A stretch of DNA of 64,000 nt, from assembly GCF_900120405.1 (NCBI RefSeq), contig NZ_LT635492.1:577478-641477 (forward strand), in the 5' to 3' direction. Of the stretch, positions 8,860 to 17,562 are shown one piece after another. The notes beneath the pieces were generated by a model. It worked only from the letters and a program-made list of their open reading frames with translations. It was not told the origin of the DNA and made no database searches. The DNA is from Urinicoccus massiliensis. GTDB lineage: Bacteria; Bacillota; Clostridia; Tissierellales; Peptoniphilaceae. Position numbers and translations under genes: made by a program. How positions within the stretch are numbered: the first letter of the stretch is position 1; the number at the start of each line of letters is the position of its first letter.

Positions 8860-9603
8860 CTATGCAATTTTTTCTCTTTTCCCGCAGATGATATAAATGG
8901 CCAGACAGGCAATAATCAAGGCAATGCTGGTGACTTGGGCTGTCCTAAAGGGGCCAATCATCAAACTATCGGTTCTTAGGCCTTCTATAAAATAGCGGCC
9001 TAGGCTGTAGAGGATGCCATAAAGGGCAAAGACCTGGCCCCGAAATTTTCTTCTCTTAAAGACATAGAAGAACAAGAGGGCGAAAATGCAAAGGTCTAAA
9101 ATGGATTCATAGAGGAAGGTGGGGTGGACCCGAACTCCATCCACTAGGATGGCCCAGGGTAGGTCAGTGGGACCTCCATGGGCTTCCCCGTTCATATAGT
9201 TTCCCCAGCGGCCAATTCCTTGGGCCAAAACCAGGCCCGGAGCAATACAGTCTGCCAGGTCAAAAAAGTGGTAGCCCTTTTTTTTGCAATAGACCAGGCC
9301 CACTAAAATCCCTGCCATAATCCCACCATGGATGGCCAGACCCCCCTGGCGGATATTAATAATTTCAGACATATGCTGGGAATAATAGCCCCACTCAAAA
9401 AGAACATACCAGGTCCTGGCCCCTAAAACTCCTAGGGGGACAGCCAGGATCAAAAAATCATCCAGGGCCGTTTCCGGTAGGGTTCCAATTCTTCTTGCCA
9501 GGTATTTTCCAATTTCATAGGCCAAGAGGACACCAATACCGATAAAAATCCCATACCAGCGGATGTCCAGGCCAAATAAGTTAAAGGCCACTGGATTCGG
9601 CAT
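8860..9603 (-). CDS. lgt: Lgt, prolipoprotein diacylglyceryl transferase
   Basis: Membrane enzyme that adds diacylglycerol to the lipobox cysteine of prolipoproteins. The 247 residues contain several membrane helices and the family signature GRWGNYMNGEAHGGPTDLPW, with the catalytic region HGG (GGLAIHGGIMAG). A substrate in this window would be the lipobox protein at 49018. The gene overlaps the 3' end of deoC by 23 bases and ends the yebC operon. Confidence 0.95.
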   Translation of the reverse strand: MPNPVAFNLFGLDIRWYGIFIGIGVLLAYEIGKYLARRIGTLPETALDDFLILAVPLGVLGARTWYVLFEWGYYSQHMSEIINIRQGGLAIHGGIMAGILVGLVYCKKKGYHFFDLADCIAPGLVLAQGIGRWGNYMNGEAHGGPTDLPWAILVDGVRVHPTFLYESILDLCIFALLFFYVFKRRKFRGQVFALYGILYSLGRYFIEGLRTDSLMIGPFRTAQVTSIALIIACLAIYIICGKREKIA

Positions 9604-10249
9604 TTTTTTCTCCTTCTACAATGGCAATTCCTGCACTGACTCCCAGTCTTTCTGCTCCGGCTTCCAGCATTTTTTTTGCTGTGGCAAAGTCCCGGATCCC
9701 ACCAGAAGCCTTGACCTTGGCCCGGTCTTTGACTTGGTCCTTCATCAATTTTACATCTTCCAACTTGGCCCCTCCTGTGGAGAAACCAGTGGAGGTTTTA
9801 ACATAGTCTCCTCCGGCCTTGAGGGTCAATTGGCAGGCCCTTATTTTTTCATCCTCTGTCAAGAGGCAGGTTTCAATAATGACCTTTAAAATATGGTCCC
9901 CAATGGCCTCTTTAATGGCCCGGATTTCATCTTCCACCAGCTGGTCTTGGCCGCTTTTTAAGGCGCCAATGTTGATAACCATGTCAATTTCATCGGCTCC
10001 CTTTTCTATGGCGTCCTTGGCTTCAAAGACCTTGGTTTCCCTGGTGTTGGCCCCTAGGGGAAAGCCAATAACTGTGGCAATTTTTACCCCTGACCCGGCC
10101 AATTCTTCCTTACACAGGCTGATCCAGGTAGGTTGGACGCAGACTGAAAAAAAGTCGTGAGTCTTGGCTTCCTGGCAAAGTTTTTTGATTTGATCTTGAC
10201 TGGCCTCAGCCTTTAACAAGGTGTGGTCTATCATTCGATTTATTCCCAT
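9581..10249 (-). CDS. deoC: DeoC, deoxyribose-phosphate aldolase
   Basis: Class I aldolase splitting 2-deoxyribose-5-phosphate into glyceraldehyde-3-phosphate and acetaldehyde in nucleoside salvage. The N-terminal IDHTLLKAE, the Schiff-base lysine segment YVKTSTGFSTGGA and the KASGGIRD motif are present. Length of 222 residues is normal. It overlaps the flavin reductase gene upstream and lgt downstream, so it is cotranscribed with them. Confidence 0.95.
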   Translation of the reverse strand: MGINRMIDHTLLKAEASQDQIKKLCQEAKTHDFFSVCVQPTWISLCKEELAGSGVKIATVIGFPLGANTRETKVFEAKDAIEKGADEIDMVINIGALKSGQDQLVEDEIRAIKEAIGDHILKVIIETCLLTEDEKIRACQLTLKAGGDYVKTSTGFSTGGAKLEDVKLMKDQVKDRAKVKASGGIRDFATAKKMLEAGAERLGVSAGIAIVEGEKNAESSGL

Positions 10250-10812
10250 TGATTTCCCTTTCTTCGATTCATTCCATTGATTTGAATAGCTTCTCTCCTT
10301 AAAAATCCGGCCTCATAGGGCCGGCTATCCGTATCATCCACCCCTATACAGGTAAAATTTTCATAGCCCAGGGTCCTAAAGGTGATTTGTCCCTCCAAAT
10401 AACCGGCAGTAAACTGGTTGGGATAGGCCTTGGCCCCGGCTGTCAGTAAAAGCCAGGCCGACTTCTTCCCCTGCCAGTTCATGGGGTTGGCAAAATACAC
10501 CTGCATCCGGTCTATGGCCTTTTTCAAAAGCCAGGTCAACCCATTAAAGTAGACGGGACTTGCAAAAACCAAGTGGTTGGCCTCTTCTATCTTTTGGTAG
10601 ATGGGGCTAAAGTCGTCCCTTAACCGGCAGCTGGGCCCTTGTAGGCAGCCATTACAGTAAATACAGCCCTTAAAGTCCAAAGCATTTAAGTCCACCAGGT
10701 CCACTTTCTTGCCTTGGGCGAATTCTTGCAAGTAATCCTCCAAGAGGGCCTGGGTATTTCCATTTTTCCTTGTATAGCCAATAAGGGCTAGGACCTTTTC
10801 TTGATTTTCCAT
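10240..10812 (-). CDS. NAD(P)H-dependent FMN reductase / iron-sulfur flavoprotein family
   Basis: Flavodoxin-fold redox protein of 190 residues. An N-terminal FMN phosphate-binding loop (GYTRKNGNTQALLEDY) and the family segment FASPVYFNGLTWLLKKAIDR are visible. A CxxC-type cysteine cluster (YCNGCLQGPSC) resembles the compact cysteine motif of iron-sulfur flavoproteins, but spacing alone does not prove a cluster. The substrate is unknown. It overlaps both neighbours by short stretches. Confidence 0.82.
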   Translation of the reverse strand: MENQEKVLALIGYTRKNGNTQALLEDYLQEFAQGKKVDLVDLNALDFKGCIYCNGCLQGPSCRLRDDFSPIYQKIEEANHLVFASPVYFNGLTWLLKKAIDRMQVYFANPMNWQGKKSAWLLLTAGAKAYPNQFTAGYLEGQITFRTLGYENFTCIGVDDTDSRPYEAGFLRREAIQINGMNRRKGNQWE

Positions 10813-11411
10813 AGGCTAAAGAAATAAACTCCTTCCATTCCCAGGACAAAAAGACCGATTAAACCGGCCATTTGTTCAAAAAAGACCTGGGGCAGCATTT
10901 GAATCATGACATCTGTTTTAGGGTCTAAAAGCCAGAGGTCATTGTCAAAAAAAAGCTCATGAAAGCGGATAAAGCTTTGGTCAAAATTCATTCCAATATA
11001 GGCAAAAAAGCCTATTAGGGCCAAGAGTAGGATCCAGTTACCCGTAAAGTAGTCTCTTAAAAATTTCTTTTTATGGCCATAGATAAAGAGGCCCATAAAG
11101 GCCAGGCCCGCCAGGACCATGACCCGATTTTTTAAGACAAAGAGCCCATGGACATCCTCCATGTGGCTGACCTCTCTTTGGTTAAAGTAGGGAGAAATTA
11201 AATCATCATCCCCCTTTTCCAAGTAAATTCTCAGGGCCTTGCCCCGCTTGTGGAGGTCCTCCATGGACAGGCCCGTTGCTTGGACCGTGGCGTTTTTCTT
11301 AAACTGAAAGTCATAATAGCCCTGCCACTGGCTCACCAGGCTAATACCCAGGGCCAGGACCAAAAAAAGATAGGCCAGACCCGCCAAAAGACCTAAAAGT
11401 TTAGTCTTCAT
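10788..11411 (-). CDS. TIGR01906/DUF1461-type integral membrane protein
   Basis: A protein of 207 residues with four to five hydrophobic segments and a conserved-looking extracellular loop containing [13 protein letters not shown], which I associate with the TIGR01906 (DUF1461) family of unknown function. The start is set at ATG 9409 bases into the operon sense, i.e. at window position 11409-11411 (MKTKLLGLL), overlapping the yebC stop. The frame continues upstream only inside yebC. Function cannot be inferred from context beyond cotranscription with yebC. Confidence 0.75.
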   Translation of the reverse strand: MKTKLLGLLAGLAYLFLVLALGISLVSQWQGYYDFQFKKNATVQATGLSMEDLHKRGKALRIYLEKGDDDLISPYFNQREVSHMEDVHGLFVLKNRVMVLAGLAFMGLFIYGHKKKFLRDYFTGNWILLLALIGFFAYIGMNFDQSFIRFHELFFDNDLWLLDPKTDVMIQMLPQVFFEQMAGLIGLFVLGMEGVYFFSLWKIKKRS

Positions 11412-12138
11412 CCGGCTCCTTCCAGTTGTGGTAGATGTCTTGGACATCATCATTGTCTTCCAGAGCGTCAATGAGTTTTTCCATCTTCTTGACATCCTCT
11501 TCCGAAGTCAATTCCACTTCATTTTGAGGAATGTAAGTAATTTCTGCCATTTTAGGACTATAACCAGCTTCTTCCAGGGCATCCCGGACAGCGGCAAAGT
11601 CTTCCGGGCTTGTGGTAATTTCTAAGCCGTCATCATCCCCATCTACATCTCCGGCTCCACTGTCTATGGCCACCATCATGACTTCGTCCAGGTCCAGCCC
11701 CTCTTCTTTTTCAAAGTAAAGGACTCCCCGCTTGTCAAACATAAAGGATACGCAACCAGATGTTCCCAGGTTGCCCCCGTTGCGGTCAAAGGCATGGCGC
11801 ATTTCCGGTGCCGTCCGGTTTCGGTTGTCTGTCAGGGTCTTGACCATAACAGCAATCCCGGAAGGACCGTAGCCTTCATAGGTCACTTCTTCGTAGTGGG
11901 TGTCGTCGTCTTCCCCGGTTCCCTTTTTAATGGCTCGTTCGATATTGTCATTGGGCATGTTGTAAGACTTTGCCTTGTCAATGGCCATCTTTAAAGAGGG
12001 GTTGTATTCGGGGTCTCCGCCACCCTCCCGGGCAGCCACCATGATATAACGGGCCATCTTGGTAAAGACACGGCCCTTTTTTGCGTCTTCTTTTCCTTTT
12101 TTATTTTTTATATTATTCCATTTTGAATGTCCTGACAT
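11401..12138 (-). CDS. yebC: YebC/PmpR/TACO1 family protein
   Basis: The N-terminus [20 protein letters not shown] is the hallmark of the YebC family. Members are described as transcription regulators, and more recently as ribosome-associated factors easing translation of proline-rich stretches. Length of 245 residues is typical. It heads a run of five overlapping genes ending at lgt, with a strong AGGAGG site ahead of the ATG. Confidence 0.95.
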   Translation of the reverse strand: MSGHSKWNNIKNKKGKEDAKKGRVFTKMARYIMVAAREGGGDPEYNPSLKMAIDKAKSYNMPNDNIERAIKKGTGEDDDTHYEEVTYEGYGPSGIAVMVKTLTDNRNRTAPEMRHAFDRNGGNLGTSGCVSFMFDKRGVLYFEKEEGLDLDEVMMVAIDSGAGDVDGDDDGLEITTSPEDFAAVRDALEEAGYSPKMAEITYIPQNEVELTSEEDVKKMEKLIDALEDNDDVQDIYHNWKEPDED

Positions 12139-12166
12139 TCTTATTCCTCCTTTATTTCACCTGTTT

Positions 12167-12175
12167 ATTTTACCA
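12167..12175 (-). promoter_or_regulatory. Possible yebC promoter, extended -10
   Basis: Minus-strand TGGTAAAAT lies about 30 bases upstream of the yebC ATG. The matching -35 region is weak. Confidence 0.4.
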
Positions 12176-12211
12176 TAAGATGGACTCCTATGGTAGTTTT
12201 ACTTGTAAGGC

Positions 12212-12523
12212 CTAAAAAATCAAGACCCGGGCAGCTTCATAAAGAAGGGGAAGACAGAGGGCTAGGTTGACCAGGGCCAGGCTAGCCAAGGCCAGGTTCC
12301 TCTTGGTTTTTTTCCCCATAGCAAGGCCCAGGGAAAGCAAACAAACCAGGTAACCCAGGCTAAAGACCAGGCCGTAGTTCCCGGATAAAAATCCTTCCAG
12401 GCTTCTTTTATAGGCATAGACCCTGGCCAATTGGTCGTAGTGGGGCAGGTAGTTTAAGACCATAGGACCTGTTAGGCAGATTAAATAAAGGCTATTGATT
12501 AAGATGAGTATTTTTTTCAGCAT
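12212..12523 (-). CDS. Small membrane protein, unknown function
   Basis: About 103 residues with three hydrophobic stretches (near residues 3-22, 47-66 and 73-98) and a KKTKRN cytoplasmic loop. The start at ATG 12521-12523 is preceded by GGAGG at good spacing; the open frame extends 12 codons upstream into the ribH terminator hairpin. No family was recognised. It may be read through from the riboflavin operon, since the hairpin lies directly before its ribosome site. Confidence 0.6.
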   Translation of the reverse strand: MLKKILILINSLYLICLTGPMVLNYLPHYDQLARVYAYKRSLEGFLSGNYGLVFSLGYLVCLLSLGLAMGKKTKRNLALASLALVNLALCLPLLYEAARVLIF

Positions 12524-12540
12524 AAGTCCTCCAGAGAAAA

Positions 12541-12568
12541 GCCGCCTTAATGTTTCCACTAAGACGGC
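12541..12568 (-). terminator. Terminator after ribH
   Basis: A 12-base stem with a GAAA loop (12541-12552 with 12557-12568, two wobble pairs) is followed on the minus strand by TTTTC. It ends the riboflavin operon, although the short T-run suggests leakage. Confidence 0.75.
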
Positions 12569-12574
12569 CGGTTT

Positions 12575-13039
12575 TTAAGCAAGTTGATCTTTTAAGTTGA
12601 CACATTCAATGGCGGAAACAGCGGCATCAAAGCCCTTGTTGCCGGCCTTGGTTCCTGCTCTTTGGACTGCTTGGTCAATGGTATCGGTGGTTACGATGCC
12701 AAAGATAATGGGTCTTTCTGTGTGCATGGACACTTGGGCAACCCCCTTGGCCACTTCTGCTGTTACCAATTCATAGTGGCTGGTTTCACCACGGATGACG
12801 GCGCCCAGGCAGATAACCCCGTCATATTTCCCACTTTGGGAGGCTAGTTTGGCAAACATGGGAATCTCAAAGGCCCCCGGAACCCAAATTAGGTCAATAT
12901 CTTCATCCTTGACCCCGTGTCTTAAAAGGGCATCTTGGGCCCCTTCAATTAATTTTGTCACGATAAATTCGTTAAATCTTGAGGCCACAATGGCAAATTT
13001 CTTATCCTTGGCAATGAGCTTTCCTTCAATTTTTTTCAT
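12575..13039 (-). CDS. ribH: RibH, lumazine synthase (riboflavin synthase beta chain)
   Basis: Condenses the pyrimidine amine with dihydroxybutanone phosphate to make 6,7-dimethyl-8-ribityllumazine. The motifs [21 protein letters not shown] and FGIVTTDT are present. The 154 residues match the family. Its start overlaps the end of ribBA. It is the last gene of the riboflavin operon. Confidence 0.97.
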   Translation of the reverse strand: MKKIEGKLIAKDKKFAIVASRFNEFIVTKLIEGAQDALLRHGVKDEDIDLIWVPGAFEIPMFAKLASQSGKYDGVICLGAVIRGETSHYELVTAEVAKGVAQVSMHTERPIIFGIVTTDTIDQAVQRAGTKAGNKGFDAAVSAIECVNLKDQLA

Positions 13040-14247
13040 TTTTCTTCCTCCAACTTAAATTGTTCTAAGATATGGTTCATCTTTTCCGCCTTGGTGTGCA
13101 AGTACCTATGGTCATGCTCTTGGGCTTGGATCTCAATGGGCTCCCGAGAGACGATTTTCATGTCGTATTGGCTTAGGTTGTAAATCTTATGGGGGTTATT
13201 GGTTAAAAGGCGAATTTCCTTCACACCCAGGTCCTTTAAAATTTGGGCTCCTATATAGTAGTCCCGGGCATCTTCCGGCAGCCCCAACATGACATTGGCT
13301 TCAACTGTATCGTAGCCATGGTCTTGGAGGTTGTAGGCCTTGAGCTTATTTATCAGGCCAATGCCCCGACCTTCCTGGCGCATGTAGAGGACAATCCCCC
13401 GACCTTCTTCTTCAATCTGCCGCATGGATTGGGCCAATTGGTCGCCACAATCACACCGCAGGGACCCGAAGCTATCTCCTGTTAGACACTCTGAATGGAC
13501 CCGGACCAGGAGGTTTTTCCCATCCCCAATATCTCCCTTAACCAGGGCTACATGCTCTTGACCTGTAAACTTTTCTTCATAGCCAATGGCTGTAAAGTGG
13601 CCAAATTTTGTGGGCATGTCCACCGGGTCTATGGCTTCAACTAACTTGTCGTTGATCTTGCGGTAGGTCTTTAAGTCTTCGATGGTCAGGTAGACCAGGC
13701 CATTTTCTTGGGCAAAGTCAATGACCTCTTGGCCCCGGAGCATTTGTCCATTATCTGCCATGATTTCACAGCAAATCCCCACTTCTGTCAAACCAGCCAG
13801 GCGGAGCAGATCCACCGTAGCCTCGGTGTGGCCCTCTCTTTCCAAAACTCCCGGAGCCTTGGCAATTAAGGGAAACATGTGGCCCGGCCGTCTAAAGTCC
13901 ATGGGCTTGGAGTTGGGGTCTGCTGCCTTCCGGGCAGTTAGGGCCCTTTCTTCTGCAGAAATTCCCGTTGTGGTGTCCACATGGTCAATGGAGACGGTAA
14001 AGGCGGTTTCATGGTTGTCTGTATTGTGAAAGACCATGGGGTCTAATTGGAGACGGTCCGCTTCTTTTTGGCTCATGGGCATACAGATCAAGCCCTTGGC
14101 CTTGGAAGCCATAAAGTTAATATTATCAATGTCTGCAAATTCAGCTGCTAAAATCAAGTCCCCTTCATTTTCCCGATGGGGGTCGTCTGTAACGACAATC
14201 ATTTCTCCTCTTCTTAGGGCATCTAACGCCCTTTCTACTTGGCTCAT
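13036..14247 (-). CDS. ribBA: RibBA, DHBP synthase / GTP cyclohydrolase II
   Basis: Bifunctional enzyme supplying both riboflavin precursors. The N-terminal half has [12 protein letters not shown] and [10 protein letters not shown] of dihydroxybutanone-phosphate synthase. The C-terminal half has the three zinc-ligand cysteines in [19 protein letters not shown] and the catalytic QEGRGIGL of GTP cyclohydrolase II. The 403 residues are normal and both halves look active. Confidence 0.97.
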   Translation of the reverse strand: MSQVERALDALRRGEMIVVTDDPHRENEGDLILAAEFADIDNINFMASKAKGLICMPMSQKEADRLQLDPMVFHNTDNHETAFTVSIDHVDTTTGISAEERALTARKAADPNSKPMDFRRPGHMFPLIAKAPGVLEREGHTEATVDLLRLAGLTEVGICCEIMADNGQMLRGQEVIDFAQENGLVYLTIEDLKTYRKINDKLVEAIDPVDMPTKFGHFTAIGYEEKFTGQEHVALVKGDIGDGKNLLVRVHSECLTGDSFGSLRCDCGDQLAQSMRQIEEEGRGIVLYMRQEGRGIGLINKLKAYNLQDHGYDTVEANVMLGLPEDARDYYIGAQILKDLGVKEIRLLTNNPHKIYNLSQYDMKIVSREPIEIQAQEHDHRYLHTKAEKMNHILEQFKLEEEK

Positions 14248-14256
14248 GTCTACCTC

Positions 14257-14886
14257 CTAAAATCCATACTTGATATAGTCTGCCAGGGAGTTACCCTCCT
14301 GGTCCTTGACCATATTTTCCACATACTTACCGATTAAATCACACTCCAGGTTGATAAAGTCCCCAACCCTTAAGTGGGTAAAATTTGTCCTCTTTTTACT
14401 TTCTGGAATCAAGCTCACCGTTACATGACTTTCGGTCAAGTCTGCTATGGTCAAGCTGACCCCGTCCAAGCAAATGCTCCCTTGGGGAATCATGTACTTG
14501 CGGTAACCCGGAGGAATCAAAAGGGTCATGAGAAATTGCCCCTGGCGGTCTTGGATCCGGCTAACCTGGATTACCGTATCAATATGGCCAGAAACCATGT
14601 GGCCCCCTAGACGGGTTTGGAGGTTCAAGGCCCTTTCCAGGTGGACCTTGGACCCCACTTGTAAATTTTTTAAATTAGACTTTTTCAGGGTGACCTCCAT
14701 GACATCCCCTTGAAAGGATGTGGGAGTCAAGTCTGCCACCGTAATACAAACCCCATTGACTGCAATGGAATCCCCCAGCTGGGTTCCCTCCAGGACCCTT
14801 TGACAGGTCACTGTAAGTCTTTTGCCGTTGCTTGTGGTTTGAAGGCTGGTGACTTGTCCTATTTCTTCTATAATTCCAGTAAACAA
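14257..14886 (-). CDS. ribE: RibE, riboflavin synthase alpha chain
   Basis: Dismutates two lumazine molecules to riboflavin. Two homologous lumazine-binding halves are visible: MFTGIIEEIGQV with NGVCITV in the first, and GGHMVSGHIDT with DGVSLTI in the second. It has 209 residues. It overlaps ribD by 19 bases. The open arrangement ribD-ribE-ribBA-ribH is the standard Gram-positive order. Confidence 0.96.
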   Translation of the reverse strand: MFTGIIEEIGQVTSLQTTSNGKRLTVTCQRVLEGTQLGDSIAVNGVCITVADLTPTSFQGDVMEVTLKKSNLKNLQVGSKVHLERALNLQTRLGGHMVSGHIDTVIQVSRIQDRQGQFLMTLLIPPGYRKYMIPQGSICLDGVSLTIADLTESHVTVSLIPESKKRTNFTHLRVGDFINLECDLIGKYVENMVKDQEGNSLADYIKYGF

Positions 14887-15953
14887 TTTTTCCCTCCTTG
14901 AATCCGAAGGTCCTGGCCCAGTCGGTCCACTTTATAAATCCTACTTTCCAGGGCCTGGCTTAAGTCTTCAACTCCCAGGCTAGCAATGGTGGACTTCCCG
15001 TCGCCGCCAATGAATAAGGGGGCTTGGTAGACCACCCACTGGTCCACCAGGCCTTGCTTGATAAAGCTGCTAAGAACTTGGCCGCCCCCTTCCACCAGGA
15101 GGCTGGAAACCTGCTGGTTCTTGTAGAGGTCCTTAAGACATTCTTCCAGGGACAGGCCATCTTGGTCTTGGCCAATGGAAATCGCCTGGGCTGTAGGAGT
15201 CAAGGCCCTTGTTTCTTGGTCCGGCCCCACATAAAAAATAGTTTTTTCTCCCTGAAAAAGTTGGTGGGTCCTGGGGGTTTTTAAGGTCCGGTCCAAAACC
15301 ACCCTAAGGGGGTTTTTCCCTCCTGTCCGACAAGTCAGTTGGGGGTTGTCTTGGAGGGCAGTTCCCCGCCCCACCAGAATGGCATCGCAGGTCCCCCGGA
15401 GCCTATGGCCATCTCTTCTGGCTTCTTCCCCAGTAATCCACTGGCTGTCTCCTGTCTTGGTGGCGATTTTTCCATCCAGGCTTTGGGCCATCTTCAAGAT
15501 GACATAGGGCCTTTGATGCTGGATGGTGAAGTGGAAGAGCCTATTCATAGCATGGCATTCCTCTTCTAAGAGGCCACAGGTCACTTGGATTCCTGCCTCT
15601 TTTAACTTTTGAATTCCCCGCCCCCGAACTTGGGGGTTGGAGTCCAACTCTCCTACTACAACCCTCTTGACCTTCTTCTCAATAACCAGGTCTACACAGG
15701 GGGGTGTCTTACCATAATGGGAACAGGGTTCCAGGGTCACATAGAGGGTGGCCCCTTGGGCGGCCATGTCCCTTAGGCAGTTGACCTCTGCATGGTGGGA
15801 GCCAAATTTTTCATGGTAGCCCCGACTGATGATTTTTCCATCTCTTACCAGGACTGCCCCTACCAGGGGGTTGGTCAGGGTCTGCCCCTGGCCCTTTAGG
15901 GCCTCCTGGATGGCTTCTTTCATAAATTCTTGATCCATCTTGTGTTGATCCAT
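14868..15953 (-). CDS. ribD: RibD, pyrimidine deaminase / reductase
   Basis: Two-domain enzyme for the second and third steps of riboflavin synthesis. The N-terminal zinc deaminase motifs HHAEVNCL and PCSHYGKTPPC are present, followed by the reductase domain (ILKMAQSLDGKIATKTGDS). The ATG at 15951-15953 has AAGGAGG four bases upstream, and other Met codons follow at positions 6 and 11. The 361 residues match the family. Expression is controlled by the FMN riboswitch just upstream. Confidence 0.96.
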   Translation of the reverse strand: MDQHKMDQEFMKEAIQEALKGQGQTLTNPLVGAVLVRDGKIISRGYHEKFGSHHAEVNCLRDMAAQGATLYVTLEPCSHYGKTPPCVDLVIEKKVKRVVVGELDSNPQVRGRGIQKLKEAGIQVTCGLLEEECHAMNRLFHFTIQHQRPYVILKMAQSLDGKIATKTGDSQWITGEEARRDGHRLRGTCDAILVGRGTALQDNPQLTCRTGGKNPLRVVLDRTLKTPRTHQLFQGEKTIFYVGPDQETRALTPTAQAISIGQDQDGLSLEECLKDLYKNQQVSSLLVEGGGQVLSSFIKQGLVDQWVVYQAPLFIGGDGKSTIASLGVEDLSQALESRIYKVDRLGQDLRIQGGKNCLLEL

Positions 15954-15972
15954 CTTGCCTCCTTGGGCCCAT

Positions 15973-15999
15973 AAAAAAAGAGCCCTTACCCAGGGCTCT
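15973..15999 (-). terminator. Riboswitch expression-platform terminator
   Basis: An 8-base stem (AGAGCCCT at 15992-15999 on the minus strand, with its partner at 15979-15986) is followed by seven T. It lies between the FMN aptamer and ribD, as expected for transcriptional attenuation. Confidence 0.88.
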
Positions 16000-16017
16000 G
16001 TACAATCGAAAGTACAT

Positions 16018-16127
16018 GTTTTTCTTCCATCCGGACTTTAACCGTCGGTATTGGAATTTCACCAATTCAATCTTGCGACTTGTGGACTATCACCACCGGT
16101 GAGGAATTGCACCTCGCCCTGAAAAAC
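16018..16127 (-). promoter_or_regulatory. FMN riboswitch (RFN element)
   Basis: Read on the minus strand, the region carries the RFN signatures AGGGCGAGGTGCAATTCC, CACCGGTGGT and ACCGACGGTTAAAGTCC-GGATG. A closing stem of seven pairs (16121-16127 with 16018-16024) brackets it. FMN binding is known to end transcription of riboflavin genes; the terminator at 15973-15999 fits this. A small extra hairpin (TGTAC...GTACA, 16000-16017) lies between aptamer and terminator. Confidence 0.95.
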
Positions 16128-16151
16128 AAATTTTTTTATTTGATTAACTTC

Positions 16152-16180
16152 ATGATAACTGCTTATTTAAATTTTGTCAA
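16152..16180 (-). promoter_or_regulatory. Riboflavin operon promoter
   Basis: Near-consensus TTGACA-N17-TATCAT on the minus strand (-35 at 16175-16180, -10 at 16152-16157). The -35 box overlaps the nadE stop codon. The transcript would start about 20 bases before the FMN aptamer. Confidence 0.85.
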
Positions 16181-16893
16181 GCCTTTCTTTGGTAGATGGG
16201 CGGAAATTCTCTCTTGTGTTGGCTATTTTCGTGCATCCGCCTAATTTTTTCGCTATTGGCTGAAGGCTGGCCTGTCCGAATATAGGCATTTAACTCCTCA
16301 TAGGAAAAGCCCATTTCTGATTCATCAGTTTGGCCTTGGAAGAGTCCGGCTGTGGGTTGCTTTTGGATAATTTCTTCCGGCACGCCCAATTCCTTGGCCA
16401 GTTCATAGACCTCATCCTTTAAATAGGAAGCCAGGGGCAAAAGATCGGCTCCGGAATCCCCATATTTTGTATAGTAGCCTGTATAGTATTCACTGGCATT
16501 GGAGCACCCACAAACCAGGTAGCCCCGGTCTTGGGCATAGTAGTAGAGGGTCATCATCCGAAGTCTTGGCTTGATGTTGGACCGGGCCATTTGATTGTCG
16601 CTGTGGAAGCTGGCCTGGATAAAAGTTTCATAGCAGGCAGTCAAGTCCACCCTTTCCACTTCCAAGTCAATGGCTTGAGCCAATTTTTTCGCATCCTCTT
16701 CATCCTTGGCCTGGCTGTCTATGGGAATCATAATCCCCAGAGCCTGGTCCCCAAAGGCCCTCTTCATCAGGGCAGCTACAACAGCTGAATCCACGCCGCC
16801 ACTTAGGCCTACTACCAGGCCCTTGGCCTTGGCTGAGGCAACTCTTTCTTGCATCCAGGCTACAATGTCTTGAATTTCTTTTTTTGCGTCCAT
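16177..16893 (-). CDS. nadE: NadE, ammonia-dependent NAD+ synthetase
   Basis: Amidates nicotinic acid adenine dinucleotide to NAD+. The ATP pyrophosphatase loop GLSGGVDSAVVAALMKR is at residues about 28-45, with CGCSNASEYYTGYYTKYGD and the KQPTAGLFQGQTDE segment further on. At 238 residues it lacks a glutaminase domain, so it should use ammonia. It follows yigZ with no gap. Its stop codon overlaps the riboflavin promoter. Confidence 0.96.
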   Translation of the reverse strand: MDAKKEIQDIVAWMQERVASAKAKGLVVGLSGGVDSAVVAALMKRAFGDQALGIMIPIDSQAKDEEDAKKLAQAIDLEVERVDLTACYETFIQASFHSDNQMARSNIKPRLRMMTLYYYAQDRGYLVCGCSNASEYYTGYYTKYGDSGADLLPLASYLKDEVYELAKELGVPEEIIQKQPTAGLFQGQTDESEMGFSYEELNAYIRTGQPSANSEKIRRMHENSQHKREFPPIYQRKA

Positions 16894-17562
16894 TTATCTT
16901 TCCTCCATCTTGTCCAGTAAAATTTTTTCTCCTAAAATTGGGGCCACACCCTGGCTTATGGTCCTTATATCCACCTGGCCACTGGTAAAATTTTGGAGTA
17001 AATCTTCCAGGGCCGGCCGTCTTTTTTCCTCAACCAGGACCTTGTAGGTAACTTTTTCCAGGTAGGTCCTTTCCTCCACTTGGAACTTGGCCTGGTCCAG
17101 TTGAAAGTCCAGGGTCCCCTGCTGGCTGTAGTCAAATTCCACCTCCAAGAGGTCCACAGACTCCCAATCCACCAACTTCCCTTGGTCCAGGGCCAACTGG
17201 GCGGCCAGGGTGTAGGCCTTAACCAGGCCTCCCTTTCCCAAGAGGATGCCTCCAAAATACCGGACCACCACAATACAGACACAGTCAACTCCCCCCTGCT
17301 GGATGCTGGTTAAAATTGGCAGACCTGCTGTGGACTTGGGTTCATTGTCATCGTCATAGCGCTCCAAAATTTCTTGGCTGATCCGGTAGGCCGACACATG
17401 GTGGCGGGCCTGGGGGTGGAGCTTTTTGATCTTGTCAATATAGGCCAGGGCCTCTTCTTCATTTTTTATATGGATTGCATAGCCAATAAAGCGTGACTTT
17501 TTCATGGTGTGTTCTGCAATCCCTTCATAGGCAAGAGACTTCACTGCTTCCCTCCTGTCCAT
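16894..17562 (-). CDS. yigZ: YigZ/IMPACT family protein
   Basis: The N-terminal IMPACT domain is recognisable from KKSRFIGYA, HHVSAYRI, DDDNEPKSTAGLPIL and VVRYFGGILLGKGGLVKAY. A C-terminal DUF1949-like ferredoxin-fold domain follows. Relatives of this domain take part in the GCN2 response in eukaryotes, but the bacterial role is unclear. It has 222 residues. Its start overlaps the hflX stop by 22 bases. Confidence 0.93.
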   Translation of the reverse strand: MDRREAVKSLAYEGIAEHTMKKSRFIGYAIHIKNEEEALAYIDKIKKLHPQARHHVSAYRISQEILERYDDDNEPKSTAGLPILTSIQQGGVDCVCIVVVRYFGGILLGKGGLVKAYTLAAQLALDQGKLVDWESVDLLEVEFDYSQQGTLDFQLDQAKFQVEERTYLEKVTYKVLVEEKRRPALEDLLQNFTSGQVDIRTISQGVAPILGEKILLDKMEER

